A stretch of DNA of 64,000 nt from Streptomyces sp. KMM 9044 (GCF_024701375.2 NZ_CP113910.1:4774001-4838000), one strand, 5' to 3'. Counted from the first letter of the stretch, positions 36,840 to 45,486 are shown. Notes: a model not told the origin generated them from the letters alone. Numbers and translations: made by a program.

Positions 36840-36920
36840 CCTTCCGGCAGGTGTCCGGCGGCCGGCAACCGAGCAGTTCCGGATAAGTTTCCGTCCGGCC
36901 GGCTCGATAGCGTGAGCGTC

Positions 36921-37331
36921 ATGTTCAACGCCATCACGCAGTCACAGATATACGTCCTCGACCAGGACCAGGCCCTCGACTTCTACGCCGGCACGCTCGG
37001 TCTGGAGGTCGCCGCGGACATCGACATGGGCTTCATGCGCTGGCTGACCGTCAGCGTCCCCGGCCACCCCGAGCGGCAGATCCTCCTGGAGAAGCCGGGC
37101 GCTCCGGCGATGTCGGAGGAGACGGCGGAGCAGGTACGCGAGCTGGTGACCAAGGGCGCCATGGGCGGTTGGCTCGTCCTCACCACGGACGACTGCCGCA
37201 AGACCTACGAGAGGCTGCGGGAGAGAGGCGTGGAGTTCACCGAGGAACCCACCGAGCGCCCGTACGGAATCGACTGCGGCCTGCGCGACCCCTTCGGCAA
37301 CCGCATCCGCTTCACCCAGCCGAAGGTCTGA
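36921..37331 (+). CDS. VOC-family (glyoxalase/bleomycin-resistance fold) protein
   Basis: 136 aa from the ATG at 36921; GTG at 36912 is an alternative. A single vicinal-oxygen-chelate fold with paired beta-alpha-beta-beta-beta modules: SQIYVLDQDQALDFYAGTLG, FMRWLTVSVPGHPERQILLE, then DDCRKTYERLRERGVEFTEE and GLRDPFGNRIRFTQPKV. The function (glyoxalase-like, antibiotic binding or other) cannot be told. Its last 28 bp recur at 39267-39294, on the far side of a decayed island. Confidence 0.85.
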   Translation: MFNAITQSQIYVLDQDQALDFYAGTLGLEVAADIDMGFMRWLTVSVPGHPERQILLEKPGAPAMSEETAEQVRELVTKGAMGGWLVLTTDDCRKTYERLRERGVEFTEEPTERPYGIDCGLRDPFGNRIRFTQPKV

Positions 37332-37332
37332 G
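37305..37332 (+). repeat. Left copy of a 28-bp direct repeat (3' end of the VOC gene)
   Basis: Begins ATCCGCTTCACCC and ends GCCGAAGGTCTGAG, with the VOC stop codon inside. It differs by one base (A or G at position 14) from 39267-39294. The pair brackets about 1.9 kb of gene remnants, as attL/attR of an element that integrated into a gene 3' end. Confidence 0.6.
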
Positions 37333-37439
37333 ACGTTCCGGGCGGATGCCGGGCGGGCCGGGACGGGCTCGCCCGCTCCGCGACGCACCTGCGCGGAGCG
37401 GACGGCCGGTGCCCGTCGCCGCCCGTATCAGGGGACCGT

Positions 37440-37713
37440 CCGCCACCGGATCGCCTCGAGCGGCGAGCGGCTCCTCGCCCCGGCGCAGGTGTGGCTGACG
37501 GAGAAAGACAAGGACGGGGCGACCGGGCTGTACCCGCTCACCGATGCGGAGCCGGGCGAGGACGAGGACCTCACGCAGTCCTATCTCGCCGGGGTCTTCG
37601 GCGGGGTTCCGGCTCTCCTGGAGGGGCAGATCGCGCGGAGGCTGCTGGTGGCGCGTGAGGCCGGCGCGTACGACGGGACGGGCGAGCGAGCGGACAGGGC
37701 GGGGCGCGACTGA
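37440..37713 (+). pseudogene. C-terminal remnant of an RloA-type AAA ATPase
   Basis: The frame upstream of 37489 is open and reads GERLLAPAQVWLTEKDKDGA then TGLYPLTDAEPGEDEDL and QSYLAGVFGGVPALLE, the typical C-terminus of RloA/OLD-like ATP-binding proteins that precede rloB. The ATPase core is absent. Its stop overlaps the rloB start as TGATG. RloA/RloB pairs are found in restriction and phage-defence loci. Confidence 0.6.
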
Positions 37714-38096
37714 TGGGGCGGGCGCAGAAGGGCAGGGACTCGTGGGAGCGTCCGGCTCGACGGGGCGGGCAGCGCAGGCGTCAGGTCTTCGTTTTCACCG
37801 AGGGCAAGGTGACCGAGCCCTCGTATCTCGACATCCTCAAGGACCAGGGCGTCCCACTCGCCGACGAGGTGCCGGTGGAGATACACATCGCCAACCGCAG
37901 GGCGGACAGCGGGCGCAAGCCGCTCGACCTCGTCGAGCAGGCGATCAGGCTGAAGCGCGAAGAGGACCGCAAGGCGAAGCGGGCCAAGCTGGAGGCTGAG
38001 TACCTGCCTCAGGTCTGGTGCCTCTTCGACCACGACAACTACAAGTACGTCCGCGACGCGCTGGATCAGAAGGCGCTGCACATCGACACGTACTGA
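37713..38096 (+). pseudogene. RloB-family protein, C-terminally truncated
   Basis: N-terminal TOPRIM-like part of RloB: RRRQVFVFTEGKVTEPSYLD holds the conserved Glu/Gly of the fold, and VWCLFDHDNYKYV the DxD-like motif. Full proteins have about 200 residues; this frame ends at 127, where HsdS-like sequence begins. It is coupled to the rloA remnant. Loss of the C-terminus suggests that it is inactive. Confidence 0.65.
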
Positions 38097-38200
38097 CCCC
38101 TCTCGGCCTCGCCGAGCTTGCGAAGCTGCGTCAACTCAAGCAAGGGCTTGTGGACGACTTGCTGTCTGGGCAGGTTGCGGTACATGCCGCGGCGGCCTGA
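38093..38200 (+). pseudogene. C-terminal remnant of a type I restriction specificity subunit (HsdS)
   Basis: ELAKLRQLKQGLVDDLLSGQ followed by VAV matches the C-terminal coiled-coil end of HsdS proteins. No target-recognition domain, hsdM or hsdR is nearby. It is fused by deletion to the end of the rloB remnant. Confidence 0.65.
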
Positions 38201-38208
38201 GTGGGGAC

Positions 38209-38238
38209 GTCCGGCCCGCGCCACAAGGCGGGCCGGAC
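38209..38238. terminator. Terminator after the hsdS remnant
   Basis: A perfect 11-bp inverted repeat (38209-38219 with 38228-38238) and an 8-nt loop, between the convergent hsdS remnant and the DUF397 gene. Confidence 0.7.
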
Positions 38239-38257
38239 GAATCGTCGCGGTGAGTAG

Positions 38258-38479
38258 TCAGATGAAAAGGTGTCCGTTCTTGACCCCTGCAACGAACGAC
38301 GCCCACCCGGCCGAGGGGAAGACCAGTGCGGGCCCCTCGGGGGCCTTGGAGTCGCGGACGGGGACGCCCGTGGGGTAGTTGTCCAGGACCTCCAGGCAGC
38401 TGCCGCCCTGGTCGTTGCTGTGAGAGGACTTCCGCCAGCCCTTCAGCGCCCCTGCGTTCGGTATCGCTCGGTCAGCCAT
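38258..38479 (-). CDS. DUF397 domain protein
   Basis: 73 aa from the ATG at 38479. Single DUF397 domain: WRKSSHSNDQGGSCLEVLDN, VPVRDSKAPEGPALVFPSAG, WASFVAGVKNG. In Streptomyces such proteins pair with XRE/DUF5753 regulators (WhiJ-type modules) and may act as antitoxin-like partners. It overlaps the stop of the upstream regulator remnant by 8 bp. Since that regulator is truncated, this gene may be orphaned. Confidence 0.88.
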   Translation of the reverse strand: MADRAIPNAGALKGWRKSSHSNDQGGSCLEVLDNYPTGVPVRDSKAPEGPALVFPSAGWASFVAGVKNGHLFI

Positions 38480-38843
38480 GATGTTCGTAGTCCCTTGCTG
38501 TTGCCCTGAGCAGAGCCAGTGATTCCCTGAGCGGCAGAGCGTTGCCCAGTGCGAAATCGTAGCGATGCTGCAGCTCCTGAACCACAGACGGACTGTCATG
38601 GATCTTCCCCATATACAGGCCTTCGCTATAGGCCACAGGCGGCTGATCCTCGAACCACATCAGCGTGAGCATGTTGCTCATGAGGGGATGCATGCCCAAC
38701 GTGAACGGTAGAAGGTGCAGTTGGATCCGTTCGGCCTCGGCGAGTCTGATGAGGTGGTTGATCTGCTCCGCCATGACTTCCGGGTCACCGATCCGGCGTC
38801 GTAGCACCGCCTCATCCAGTAGCGCCCACACTACGGGTGTCAC
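38472..38843 (-). pseudogene. XRE/DUF5753 regulator, N-terminal HTH missing
   Basis: The 123 residues visible (VVWALLDEAVLRRRIGDPEV, IQLHLLPFTLGMHPLMSNML, SPSVVQELQHRYDFALGNAL) are the C-terminal DUF5753 domain of a helix-turn-helix regulator that is normally about 280 residues long. The DNA-binding half is absent upstream of 38843, where an unrelated gene runs the other way. It is partner of the DUF397 gene and probably non-functional. Confidence 0.75.
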
Positions 38844-39193
38844 TGGGTCGGCAAGGATCTTTGGTCGGCCGGCCCCGTCTCCTCCCCTGGTCCAACCTCG
38901 ACGGCAACCCCTGTTACCTCGTCACCGACGGCACCGGCACGGGCCGTCTTGCACGCCTCGCCGACGACGTCGAGGCCGTCCAGCTCGGCATGGCCGACGA
39001 CCTTCTCGGCCACGCCGTCGATCTCCTGGGCGACGGCAAAGCCACCGCTCCTCAACTCCGTCACCTCGCGGCGTGCTTGGCCGAGGCGCTCCACGACGTG
39101 CATCGCATCGCCCGCAGCAGGGGAGCGCGTCTCCCCGTGCCCCACGACGACGAAGCCTCCCACGTCACCCCTGAAGAGGCCCCCGGCGTCTGA
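38837..39193 (+). CDS. Hypothetical protein of a Streptomyces small-protein family
   Basis: 118 codons from GTG at 38837. The conserved part begins at WSNLDGNPCYLVTDGTGTGR then LARLADDVEAVQLGMADDLL, GKATAPQLRHLAACLAEALH. It has no signal peptide. Relatives are short cytoplasmic proteins of unknown function next to XRE/DUF397 modules. The first 15 or so residues look foreign and may result from the deletion that truncated the neighbouring regulator. Confidence 0.6.
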   Translation: MSLGRQGSLVGRPRLLPWSNLDGNPCYLVTDGTGTGRLARLADDVEAVQLGMADDLLGHAVDLLGDGKATAPQLRHLAACLAEALHDVHRIARSRGARLPVPHDDEASHVTPEEAPGV

Positions 39194-39208
39194 CCCGCCC
39201 CCTCCGCC

Positions 39209-39254
39209 GAGCGTGCGGACGTACCGGAACAACGCACCGTACGTCCGCACGCTC
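39209..39254. terminator. Strong hairpin terminator downstream of the hypothetical gene
   Basis: A perfect 16-bp inverted repeat (39209-39224 with 39239-39254; arm GAGCGTGCGGACGTAC) and a 14-nt loop, 16 bp after the preceding stop codon. Confidence 0.75.
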
Positions 39255-39266
39255 AGCCGTGTCCTG

Positions 39267-39294
39267 ATCCGCTTCACCCGGCCGAAGGTCTGAG
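39267..39294 (+). repeat. Right copy of the 28-bp direct repeat
   Basis: Same sequence as 37305-37332 except one base. Upstream of it there is no VOC-like coding sequence, so only the gene's 3' tip is duplicated. Confidence 0.6.
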
Positions 39295-39455
39295 TTCGTC
39301 CGGACAACCGCAGGCAGACGCGGGATGGTTGCGGGCGGGCGCGGGCAACGAGCGGGCGGTGAAGGCTCCCTGATTCGGGCGTTGATGCGGACGGTTCCGC
39401 CCGGGGAGAAGCTCTCAGCCGTACGACATGCCTACGACGCAAGGTGGTTGCCCCT

Positions 39456-39850
39456 GTGAGGCTGTTCCGCGCGCCCCTCGCCCTGGCTGCCGGCGCCCGT
39501 CGCTGTCGCCGAGGCGTCGGAGACGGGCTCCCCGTACGACGAGATGGACGTGCACGGCCTGCGCGTCGCCATCCTCCGGCTGCTGGCTGATCCCGGCAGT
39601 GGTAAGCGGGTGATCCGGGAGGCGAACCAGCTCCTCGACAACGGCGCCGTGGAGGAGGTGCGGGCCTGGCTCGGGACGGGGTACCGCCCTGCTCGGTTCG
39701 AGGGCGACCGTGGTGCCGTATTCCGGCTCCTGGCCGACCCCGGGCATCAGTGACGCCCTGCGCGCAGCGGCGGAAGCGGCTCCGGACGAACGCACCCCGG
39801 ACGCCCTGCGGTACTTCCTCGAGGTCGGACGGTGCGAGGCCGACGGGTAG
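39456..39850 (+). pseudogene. ALF-repeat secreted protein, frameshifted
   Basis: A GTG start with AAGGTGG upstream begins RLFRAPLALAAG. A frame change leads to PVAVAEASETGSPYDE, a plausible signal-peptide end. The ALF-type helical repeat follows (ILRLLADPGSGKRVIREANQ, LLDNGAVEEVRAWLGTGYRP, VFRLLADPG). A second frame change at a G run near 39741 leads to SDALRAAAEAAPDERTPDAL and RYFLEVGRCEADG. With both shifts undone a coherent small secreted ALF-repeat protein appears. Confidence 0.6.
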
Positions 39851-39934
39851 GGCTTCGTCCGGGCGGGCGGGGCTGCCGGGGTGGTGCCGTGGTGCTCGGG
39901 GACCGTCGCCGGGCACCACGGGCGTCGCGGGGCC

Positions 39935-40762
39935 CTACCAGATCGCCTCGACCCACTCCGGGTGGTCGATGAACGGGTTGCGGTTGTGCTGGTAGGAGTC
40001 GTAGATGACCTGGTTGCGGCGCTCCTCGAAGGCGTCCGGCGGGTCCTGCTCGTTCCACGCCTTCAGCGCGGAGAGTTTGCCCATGTAGGGGTTGCTGCCG
40101 TTGTTGACGCTGCTGTTGACCTCCAGGTCGGCCCAGCCGTCGCCGCCCTCGTAGCGGACCGCCATGTAGAAGATCATGCGGGCCACGTCGCCCTTGACGG
40201 CGTCGCGGGGCTCGAAGGAGTCGGAGTCGGTGAGGCTGCCGCCGCCGCCCGAGACGGCGCTGCCGCCGTTGTCGAAGTCCTTGTTGCCGCGGATGCTGTT
40301 GACCTGGACGTCCGTCGGGCGCAGGTGGTGGATGTCGGTGCCGGGGCCGGTGGAGGTGCCGAAGCCGCCGTGGGACTGGGCCCACACGTGCTCGCGGTTC
40401 CAGTCGCCGGTGTCGCCGCCGTTGAGGGACTTGCCGCGGGAGAGGCCCGAGTACAGCAGGACCACGTTGTTGCTGTTGCGGGGGTCCTGGTCGGTGGCCT
40501 TCAGCGCGTTCCAGACGCCCGAGTAGGACAGCTTCGTCTGGCTGCTGATGATCGTGTGCAGCGAGGACTTCAGGGCGGTCCCCGTCTTGCCGACCGCGTT
40601 CTTGTAGTACGTCGAGTCGTAGGCCGTGTTCGTGGCGGTGGCGGGGGTCGTGGCCGTGGCGGGGGTCGCGGTGAGGGCGGGGACGGCCAGGGCGGTGAGC
40701 GCGGCGGCCGTGGCGCACGCCGACGCCTTGTGGCGCCGGGTGCGCATGCGTATCGCGAGCAT
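39935..40762 (-). CDS. Secreted endonuclease I (EndA/NucM family)
   Basis: Extracellular non-specific DNase/RNase; 275 aa. The N-terminus has an Arg-rich start and a hydrophobic signal peptide (HKASACATAAALTALAVPAL) followed by Thr/Ala-rich sequence. Catalytic His-Me finger motifs are present: DWNREHVWAQSHGGFG and GTDIHHLRPTDVQVNS. The C-terminus (NRNPFIDHPEWVEAIW) is the usual family end. Monocistronic. A role in nutrient scavenging from DNA is family knowledge. Confidence 0.92.
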   Translation of the reverse strand: MLAIRMRTRRHKASACATAAALTALAVPALTATPATATTPATATNTAYDSTYYKNAVGKTGTALKSSLHTIISSQTKLSYSGVWNALKATDQDPRNSNNVVLLYSGLSRGKSLNGGDTGDWNREHVWAQSHGGFGTSTGPGTDIHHLRPTDVQVNSIRGNKDFDNGGSAVSGGGGSLTDSDSFEPRDAVKGDVARMIFYMAVRYEGGDGWADLEVNSSVNNGSNPYMGKLSALKAWNEQDPPDAFEERRNQVIYDSYQHNRNPFIDHPEWVEAIW

Positions 40763-41088
40763 GTGGGGGCGTCCGATCTACGCGGGTTGAGTCAGGGCGC
40801 TCGCATCGTGACATGGACATGAGGCCATGGGAATGTACATGACGTGTCGATTGCGTGACGTCCTTCTGGAGGAGCGGCCCGCTCCGCGGCCACGGGCCCG
40901 GGCGCGACGGGTCCCGGGACGCCCGGGTGCACCGGGCCGGCGGTCCGCCCCGCCCGTCACCCCGCCGGGGGCGGCCGTCCCGAAGGGGGCGGAGGGATGA
41001 AATCCGGCTCGGTGGGCGTTGGTGTCTTCCGGCAGATCAGGACGGTCCGGTCAGGACGGTCCGGTCAGGACGACCGGAGGGCACCCGC
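40763..41088. other. Divergent promoter region between the nuclease and the ABC exporter
   Basis: No credible gene in these 326 bp. The right end holds three head-to-tail 14-bp repeats just before the exporter start; the left end must carry the nuclease promoter. A CATGGACATGAGGCCATG stretch near 40811 is partly palindromic. Confidence 0.4.
41037..41077 (+). repeat. 14-bp tandem repeats before the ABC exporter
   Basis: TCAGGACGGTCCGG at 41037-41050 and 41051-41064, then a 13-nt variant (TCAGGACGACCGG) to 41077, 11 bp before the GTG start. Each unit contains the palindromic core GGACGGTCC-like element, so this could be a cooperative operator. The last copy borders the ribosome site. Confidence 0.55.
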
Positions 41089-44000
41089 GTGGCACCGCAG
41101 CAGGGATGGGCACGGCGACTGGGCACGTACGCGTGGCGTCATCCGGGGGACGTCGTGCTGGCCCTGGGCTCGTCCCTCGGCGGCATGGCCGTGATGGCGC
41201 TGGTCCCGCTGTTCACCAAGGTGATCATCGACGACGTGATCGGCGGCCACACCCGCGCCATGGCCCCCTGGGCGGGCGCGCTGATCGGTGCCGCGGTCGT
41301 CGTCTACGTCCTCACGTACGTCCGCCGCTACTACGGCGGGCGGCTCGCCCTGCACGTCCAGCACGACCTGCGGACCGACATGTACGGGACGATCACCCGG
41401 CTCGACGGCCGCCGTCAGGACGAGCTGTCCACCGGGCAGGTCGTCGGGCGGGCCACCAGCGACCTCCAGCTGATCCAGGGCCTGCTCTTCATGCTGCCGA
41501 TGACCATCGGCAACATCCTGCTGTTCCTGATCTCGCTCGGGATCATGGCGTCGCTGTCGCTGCCGCTCACGGCCGTCGCCGTCGCCGTCGCCCCCGCCCT
41601 GTGGTGGATCGCCAGGCGCAGCCGCACCCGGCTGCACCCGTCCACCTGGTACGCGCAGGCCCAGGCGGCGGCCGTCGCCGGCGTGGTCGACGGCGCGGTC
41701 GGCGGCGTCCGCGTGGTGAAGGGCTTCGGGCAGGAGGAGCAGGAGACGGGCAAGCTCCGCGAGGTCGGCCGCCGGCTGTTCGCGGGCCGGCTGCGCACCG
41801 TCAAGCTGAACTCCCGGTACACCCCGGCCCTCCAGGCCGTCCCCGCCCTCGGCCAGGTGGCGATGCTCGCGCTCGGCGGCTGGCTCGCCGTGCGCGGCCA
41901 CATCACACTGGGCACGTTCGTCGCCTTCTCCACCTACCTCGCCCAGCTGGTCGGCCCGGTCAGGATGCTCGCCGTCGTGCTGACCGTCGGGCAGCAGGCG
42001 CGGGCCGCCACCGAGCGCGTCCTGGAACTGGTCGACACCGAGCCGTCCCTCGCCGACGGCACCAAAAAGCTCCCCGCCGACGCCCCCGCGACCGTCGAGT
42101 TCGACGACGTCTCCTTCGGCTACGACCCCGCCCGCCCCGTCCTGAACGGTCTGTCCTTCGAGATCCGGCCCGGCGAGACCCTCGCCGTCGTCGGCGCCTC
42201 CGGCTCCGGGAAGTCCACCGTCTCCCTGCTCCTGCCGCGCTTCTACGACGTCACCGGCGGCGCCGTCCTCGTCGGCGGGCACGACGTGCGCGAACTGACC
42301 GCCGAGTCGCTGCGGGCCGCGATCGGGCTGGTCCCGGAGGACTCCTTCCTCTTCTCCGACACCGTGCGGGCCAACATCGCGTACGGCCGCCCGGACGCGA
42401 CCGGGGAACAGATCACGGCCGCCGCCCGCGCCGCCCAGGCCGACCGGTTCATCACGGAGCTGCCCGACGGCTACGACACCACCGTCGGCGAGCACGGACT
42501 GACCCTCTCCGGCGGCCAGCGCCAGCGCGTCGCGCTCGCCCGCGCCCTCCTCACCGACCCGCGCCTGCTGGTGCTCGACGACGCCACCTCCGCCGTGGAC
42601 GCCCGCGTCGAGCACGAGATCCACGAGGCGCTGGCCGAGGTCATGCGCGGCCGCACCACCCTGCTGATCGCGCACCGCCGCTCCACCCTGAACCTCGCCG
42701 ACCGCATCGCCGTCCTCGACGGCGGCCGGCTCGCCGACACAGGCACCCACGACGAGCTGCAGCGGCGCTCCGCCCTCTACCGCCGGCTGCTCACCGACCC
42801 CGACGAGCTGGGCGGCGTCTCCCCGGGCCACCACCCGGCCGTCGTCCTCCGCGAGGACGACACCGCCGACACCACGGTCCGCGCGGAGCTGGACGCCGAG
42901 TTCGACGCCGAACGCGGGGTCACCCCCCACCTGTGGACCGGCGACCGCGAGCCCAAGGACACCGCCCTGGCCGGCAGCCCGGCCACCCCGGAACTGCTCG
43001 CCCAGGTCGCGGCGCTTCCCCCAGCCGACGACCTCCCCGACGTCGACGAGCGCCGGGCCGTGCAGCCGGAGGAGTCCTACGGCCTGCGCCGCCTCCTGCG
43101 CGGCTTCCGCACACCCCTGCTCGTCAGCCTCGGCCTCGTCGCCGTGGACGCCGGCGCGGGCCTGCTGCTGCCGGTGCTGATCCGGAACGGCATCGACGAC
43201 GGCGTCACCCGGGCCGCCCTCGGCGCGGTCTGGGCGGCGGCCCTGCTCGGTCTCCTCGCGGTGGCCGTCCAGTGGGCGGCGCAGACCGGCGAGATCCGGA
43301 TGACCGGACGCACCGGCGAACGCGTGCTGTACTCACTGCGGCTGAAGATCTTCGCCCAGCTCCAGCGGCTCGGCCTCGACTACTACGAGCGCGAGCTGAC
43401 CGGCCGGATCATGACCCGGATGACCACCGACGTCGACGCGCTGTCGACGTTCCTGCAGACGGGCCTGGTCACCGCCTTCGTCTCGGTGGTCACCTTCTTC
43501 GGCATCATGGCCGCCCTGCTGGTGATCGACGTCCAGCTCGCCCTGGTCGTCTTCGCCACGCTGCCCCCGCTGGTCATCGCCACGTACTTCTTCCGCAGGG
43601 CCAGTGTGAAGGCGTACGAGCTGGCCCGGGAGCGGGTGTCGGTGGTCAACGCCGACCTCCAGGAATCGGTGTCCGGGCTGCGGATCGTGCAGGCCTTCGG
43701 GCGCGAGCGGGAGGGCAACCGGCGCTTCGCCGAGCGCAGCGACGGCTACCGGGCCGCCCGTATCCGGGGACAGTGGCTGATCTCGGTGTACTTCCCGTTC
43801 GTGCAGTTCCTGGCGTCGTCGGCAGCGGTGGCGGTGCTCGTCGTGGGCGGGATCAGGGTCGACAACGGGACGCTGACGACGGGCGCGCTGGTCGCGTACC
43901 TGCTCTACATCGACCTGTTCTTCGCCCCGGTGCAGCAGCTCTCCCAGGTCTTCGACGGCTACCAGCAGGCGTCCGTCTCCCTGGGCCGCATCCAGGAACT

Positions 44001-44820
44001 GCTGCGGGAGCCGACGTCCACCCGGGCCGCCGCGAAGCCGCTCGGCGTGCCCTCGCTGCGCGGCCGGGTCACCTTCGAGGACGTGCGCTTCGCCTACGGG
44101 GACGAGGAGGAGGCGCTCAGCGGCATCGACCTGGACATCCCCGCCGGGCAGACCGTCGCGTTCGTCGGCGAGACCGGGGCGGGGAAGTCCACCCTGGTCA
44201 AGCTGGTGGCCCGGTTCTACGACCCGACCGGGGGCAGGGTCACCGTCGACGGCATCGATCTCAGGGACCTCGACATCACCGCGTACCGGCACCGGCTCGG
44301 CGTGGTCCCGCAGGAGGCCTACCTCTTCCCGGGCACGATTCGCGACGCCATCGCCTACGGCCGCCCGGACGCCACCGACGCCGAGGTCGAGGCGGCGGCC
44401 CGCGCGGTCGGGGCGCACGAGATGATCGCCACGCTGGAGGACGGCTACCTGCACGAGGTCGCCGAGCGCGGCCGCAACCTCTCCGCCGGCCAGCGCCAGC
44501 TGATCGCGCTGGCCCGCGCCGAACTCGTCGACCCCGACGTCCTGCTGCTCGACGAGGCCACGGCCGCGCTCGACCTGGCCACCGAGGCCCAGGTCAACCA
44601 GGCGACGGAGCGGCTGGCGGGACGGCGTACCACGCTGGTGGTGGCGCACCGGCTGACCACCGCGGCCCGCGCGGACCGGGTCGTCGTCGTGGACCACGGC
44701 CGGGTCGCCGAGGACGGCACGCACGACGAACTGCTGGCCCGCGACGGGCGGTACGCCGCGCTGTGGCGGACCTTCGTCGGGCAGGCCGAACCGGAGGAGC
44801 CGGTCGGCGCGGGGCGGTGA
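41089..44820 (+). CDS. Fused ABC exporter (two TMD-NBD halves in one polypeptide)
   Basis: 1243 aa from GTG at 41089 (GGAGGG upstream). First half: membrane domain (residues 25-320) and NBD with Walker A VVGASGSGKSTVSLLL, signature LSGGQRQRVALARALL, Walker B LLVLDDATSAVD. Second half: membrane domain (about 650-930) and NBD with Walker A FVGETGAGKSTLVKLV, signature LSAGQRQLIALARAEL, Walker B VLLLDEATAALD. The first NBD has Asp where the catalytic Glu normally follows Walker B (LDDA), so it looks like the degenerate site of a heterodimeric multidrug exporter. The substrate is unknown; drug or lipid export is likely. It starts 326 bp from the divergent nuclease gene. Confidence 0.92.
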   Translation: MAPQQGWARRLGTYAWRHPGDVVLALGSSLGGMAVMALVPLFTKVIIDDVIGGHTRAMAPWAGALIGAAVVVYVLTYVRRYYGGRLALHVQHDLRTDMYGTITRLDGRRQDELSTGQVVGRATSDLQLIQGLLFMLPMTIGNILLFLISLGIMASLSLPLTAVAVAVAPALWWIARRSRTRLHPSTWYAQAQAAAVAGVVDGAVGGVRVVKGFGQEEQETGKLREVGRRLFAGRLRTVKLNSRYTPALQAVPALGQVAMLALGGWLAVRGHITLGTFVAFSTYLAQLVGPVRMLAVVLTVGQQARAATERVLELVDTEPSLADGTKKLPADAPATVEFDDVSFGYDPARPVLNGLSFEIRPGETLAVVGASGSGKSTVSLLLPRFYDVTGGAVLVGGHDVRELTAESLRAAIGLVPEDSFLFSDTVRANIAYGRPDATGEQITAAARAAQADRFITELPDGYDTTVGEHGLTLSGGQRQRVALARALLTDPRLLVLDDATSAVDARVEHEIHEALAEVMRGRTTLLIAHRRSTLNLADRIAVLDGGRLADTGTHDELQRRSALYRRLLTDPDELGGVSPGHHPAVVLREDDTADTTVRAELDAEFDAERGVTPHLWTGDREPKDTALAGSPATPELLAQVAALPPADDLPDVDERRAVQPEESYGLRRLLRGFRTPLLVSLGLVAVDAGAGLLLPVLIRNGIDDGVTRAALGAVWAAALLGLLAVAVQWAAQTGEIRMTGRTGERVLYSLRLKIFAQLQRLGLDYYERELTGRIMTRMTTDVDALSTFLQTGLVTAFVSVVTFFGIMAALLVIDVQLALVVFATLPPLVIATYFFRRASVKAYELARERVSVVNADLQESVSGLRIVQAFGREREGNRRFAERSDGYRAARIRGQWLISVYFPFVQFLASSAAVAVLVVGGIRVDNGTLTTGALVAYLLYIDLFFAPVQQLSQVFDGYQQASVSLGRIQELLREPTSTRAAAKPLGVPSLRGRVTFEDVRFAYGDEEEALSGIDLDIPAGQTVAFVGETGAGKSTLVKLVARFYDPTGGRVTVDGIDLRDLDITAYRHRLGVVPQEAYLFPGTIRDAIAYGRPDATDAEVEAAARAVGAHEMIATLEDGYLHEVAERGRNLSAGQRQLIALARAELVDPDVLLLDEATAALDLATEAQVNQATERLAGRRTTLVVAHRLTTAARADRVVVVDHGRVAEDGTHDELLARDGRYAALWRTFVGQAEPEEPVGAGR

Positions 44821-44837
44821 GCCCGCGGGGGGCGGGC
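44821..44837 (+). terminator. Short GC hairpin after the ABC exporter
   Basis: GCCCGC (44821-44826) pairs with GCGGGC (44832-44837) around GGGGG, immediately after the stop codon. A weak terminator at best. Confidence 0.35.
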
Positions 44838-44961
44838 ACGGAGCCGGGGAGGCGGGTGGGAAGGCGGGCGGGCAACCATCCGGGGTACGCCGTGCGTCCG
44901 TACACCCGTACGTCGTCGGTCGCGGCGCATGCGGTGCGGTACGGGGAGGAACGGCAGCGGG

Positions 44962-45341
44962 ATGTGGAGCGATACACCGGCGGCTCGCGCTCGGCCCGGC
45001 GGTGCTGACCGCGGCGGGGCTGCTGGTGGTCGCCGCGCGGCCGACGCACAGGCCGCGGCGCACTGCCCCGGACGCAAGATGCGCACCCTGCCGTTCTCCA
45101 CCGGCTCGGTCGTCGTCCACAAGCGCGGCGGTTGCCCCTGTGCCGTGACCCTCGCCCGGAAGCCCGGTACCAAGCGGAGGATGTCGGTGAGTATCCGGGC
45201 ACGCGGCGGCCGTCCGGTGGCCGACGAGGGCCGCCACAAGCGGCACGCCGGCCCGGTCACCGTGCACGCCGGGCGCCGCTGCGTCTGGGGGAGGGCAGGG
45301 TGGCCGGCGGTTCGGTCGGCTCCGGCTGGATCCTGTGTTGA
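44962..45341 (+). pseudogene. Small secreted protein gene broken by frameshifts
   Basis: Three frames each hold part of one protein: a signal-peptide-like piece (LALGPAVLTAAGLLVVAA), then ADAQAAAHCPGRKMRTLPFS with VVVHKRGGCPCAVTLARKPG and RHAGPVTVHAGRRCVW, and after about 45285 the end GRVAGGSVGSGWILC. The pieces lie in the right order with no gaps. This looks like a Cys-containing secreted Streptomyces protein of unknown function inactivated by at least two indels. Sequencing error is the alternative. Confidence 0.5.
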
Positions 45342-45486
45342 GCGCGCGCCCGGACCCGAGCCGCGATTTCTGTCCGGCGTAAGGCCTTTGCCCTCTTCTG
45401 TGCAGAGGGTTATCCCCATGTCCCCTGGTGCTCGGGCGAGTTGGTCGGCTAGCTTCCGGCCACATCTGTTTGACAGGGGAGTGTGC

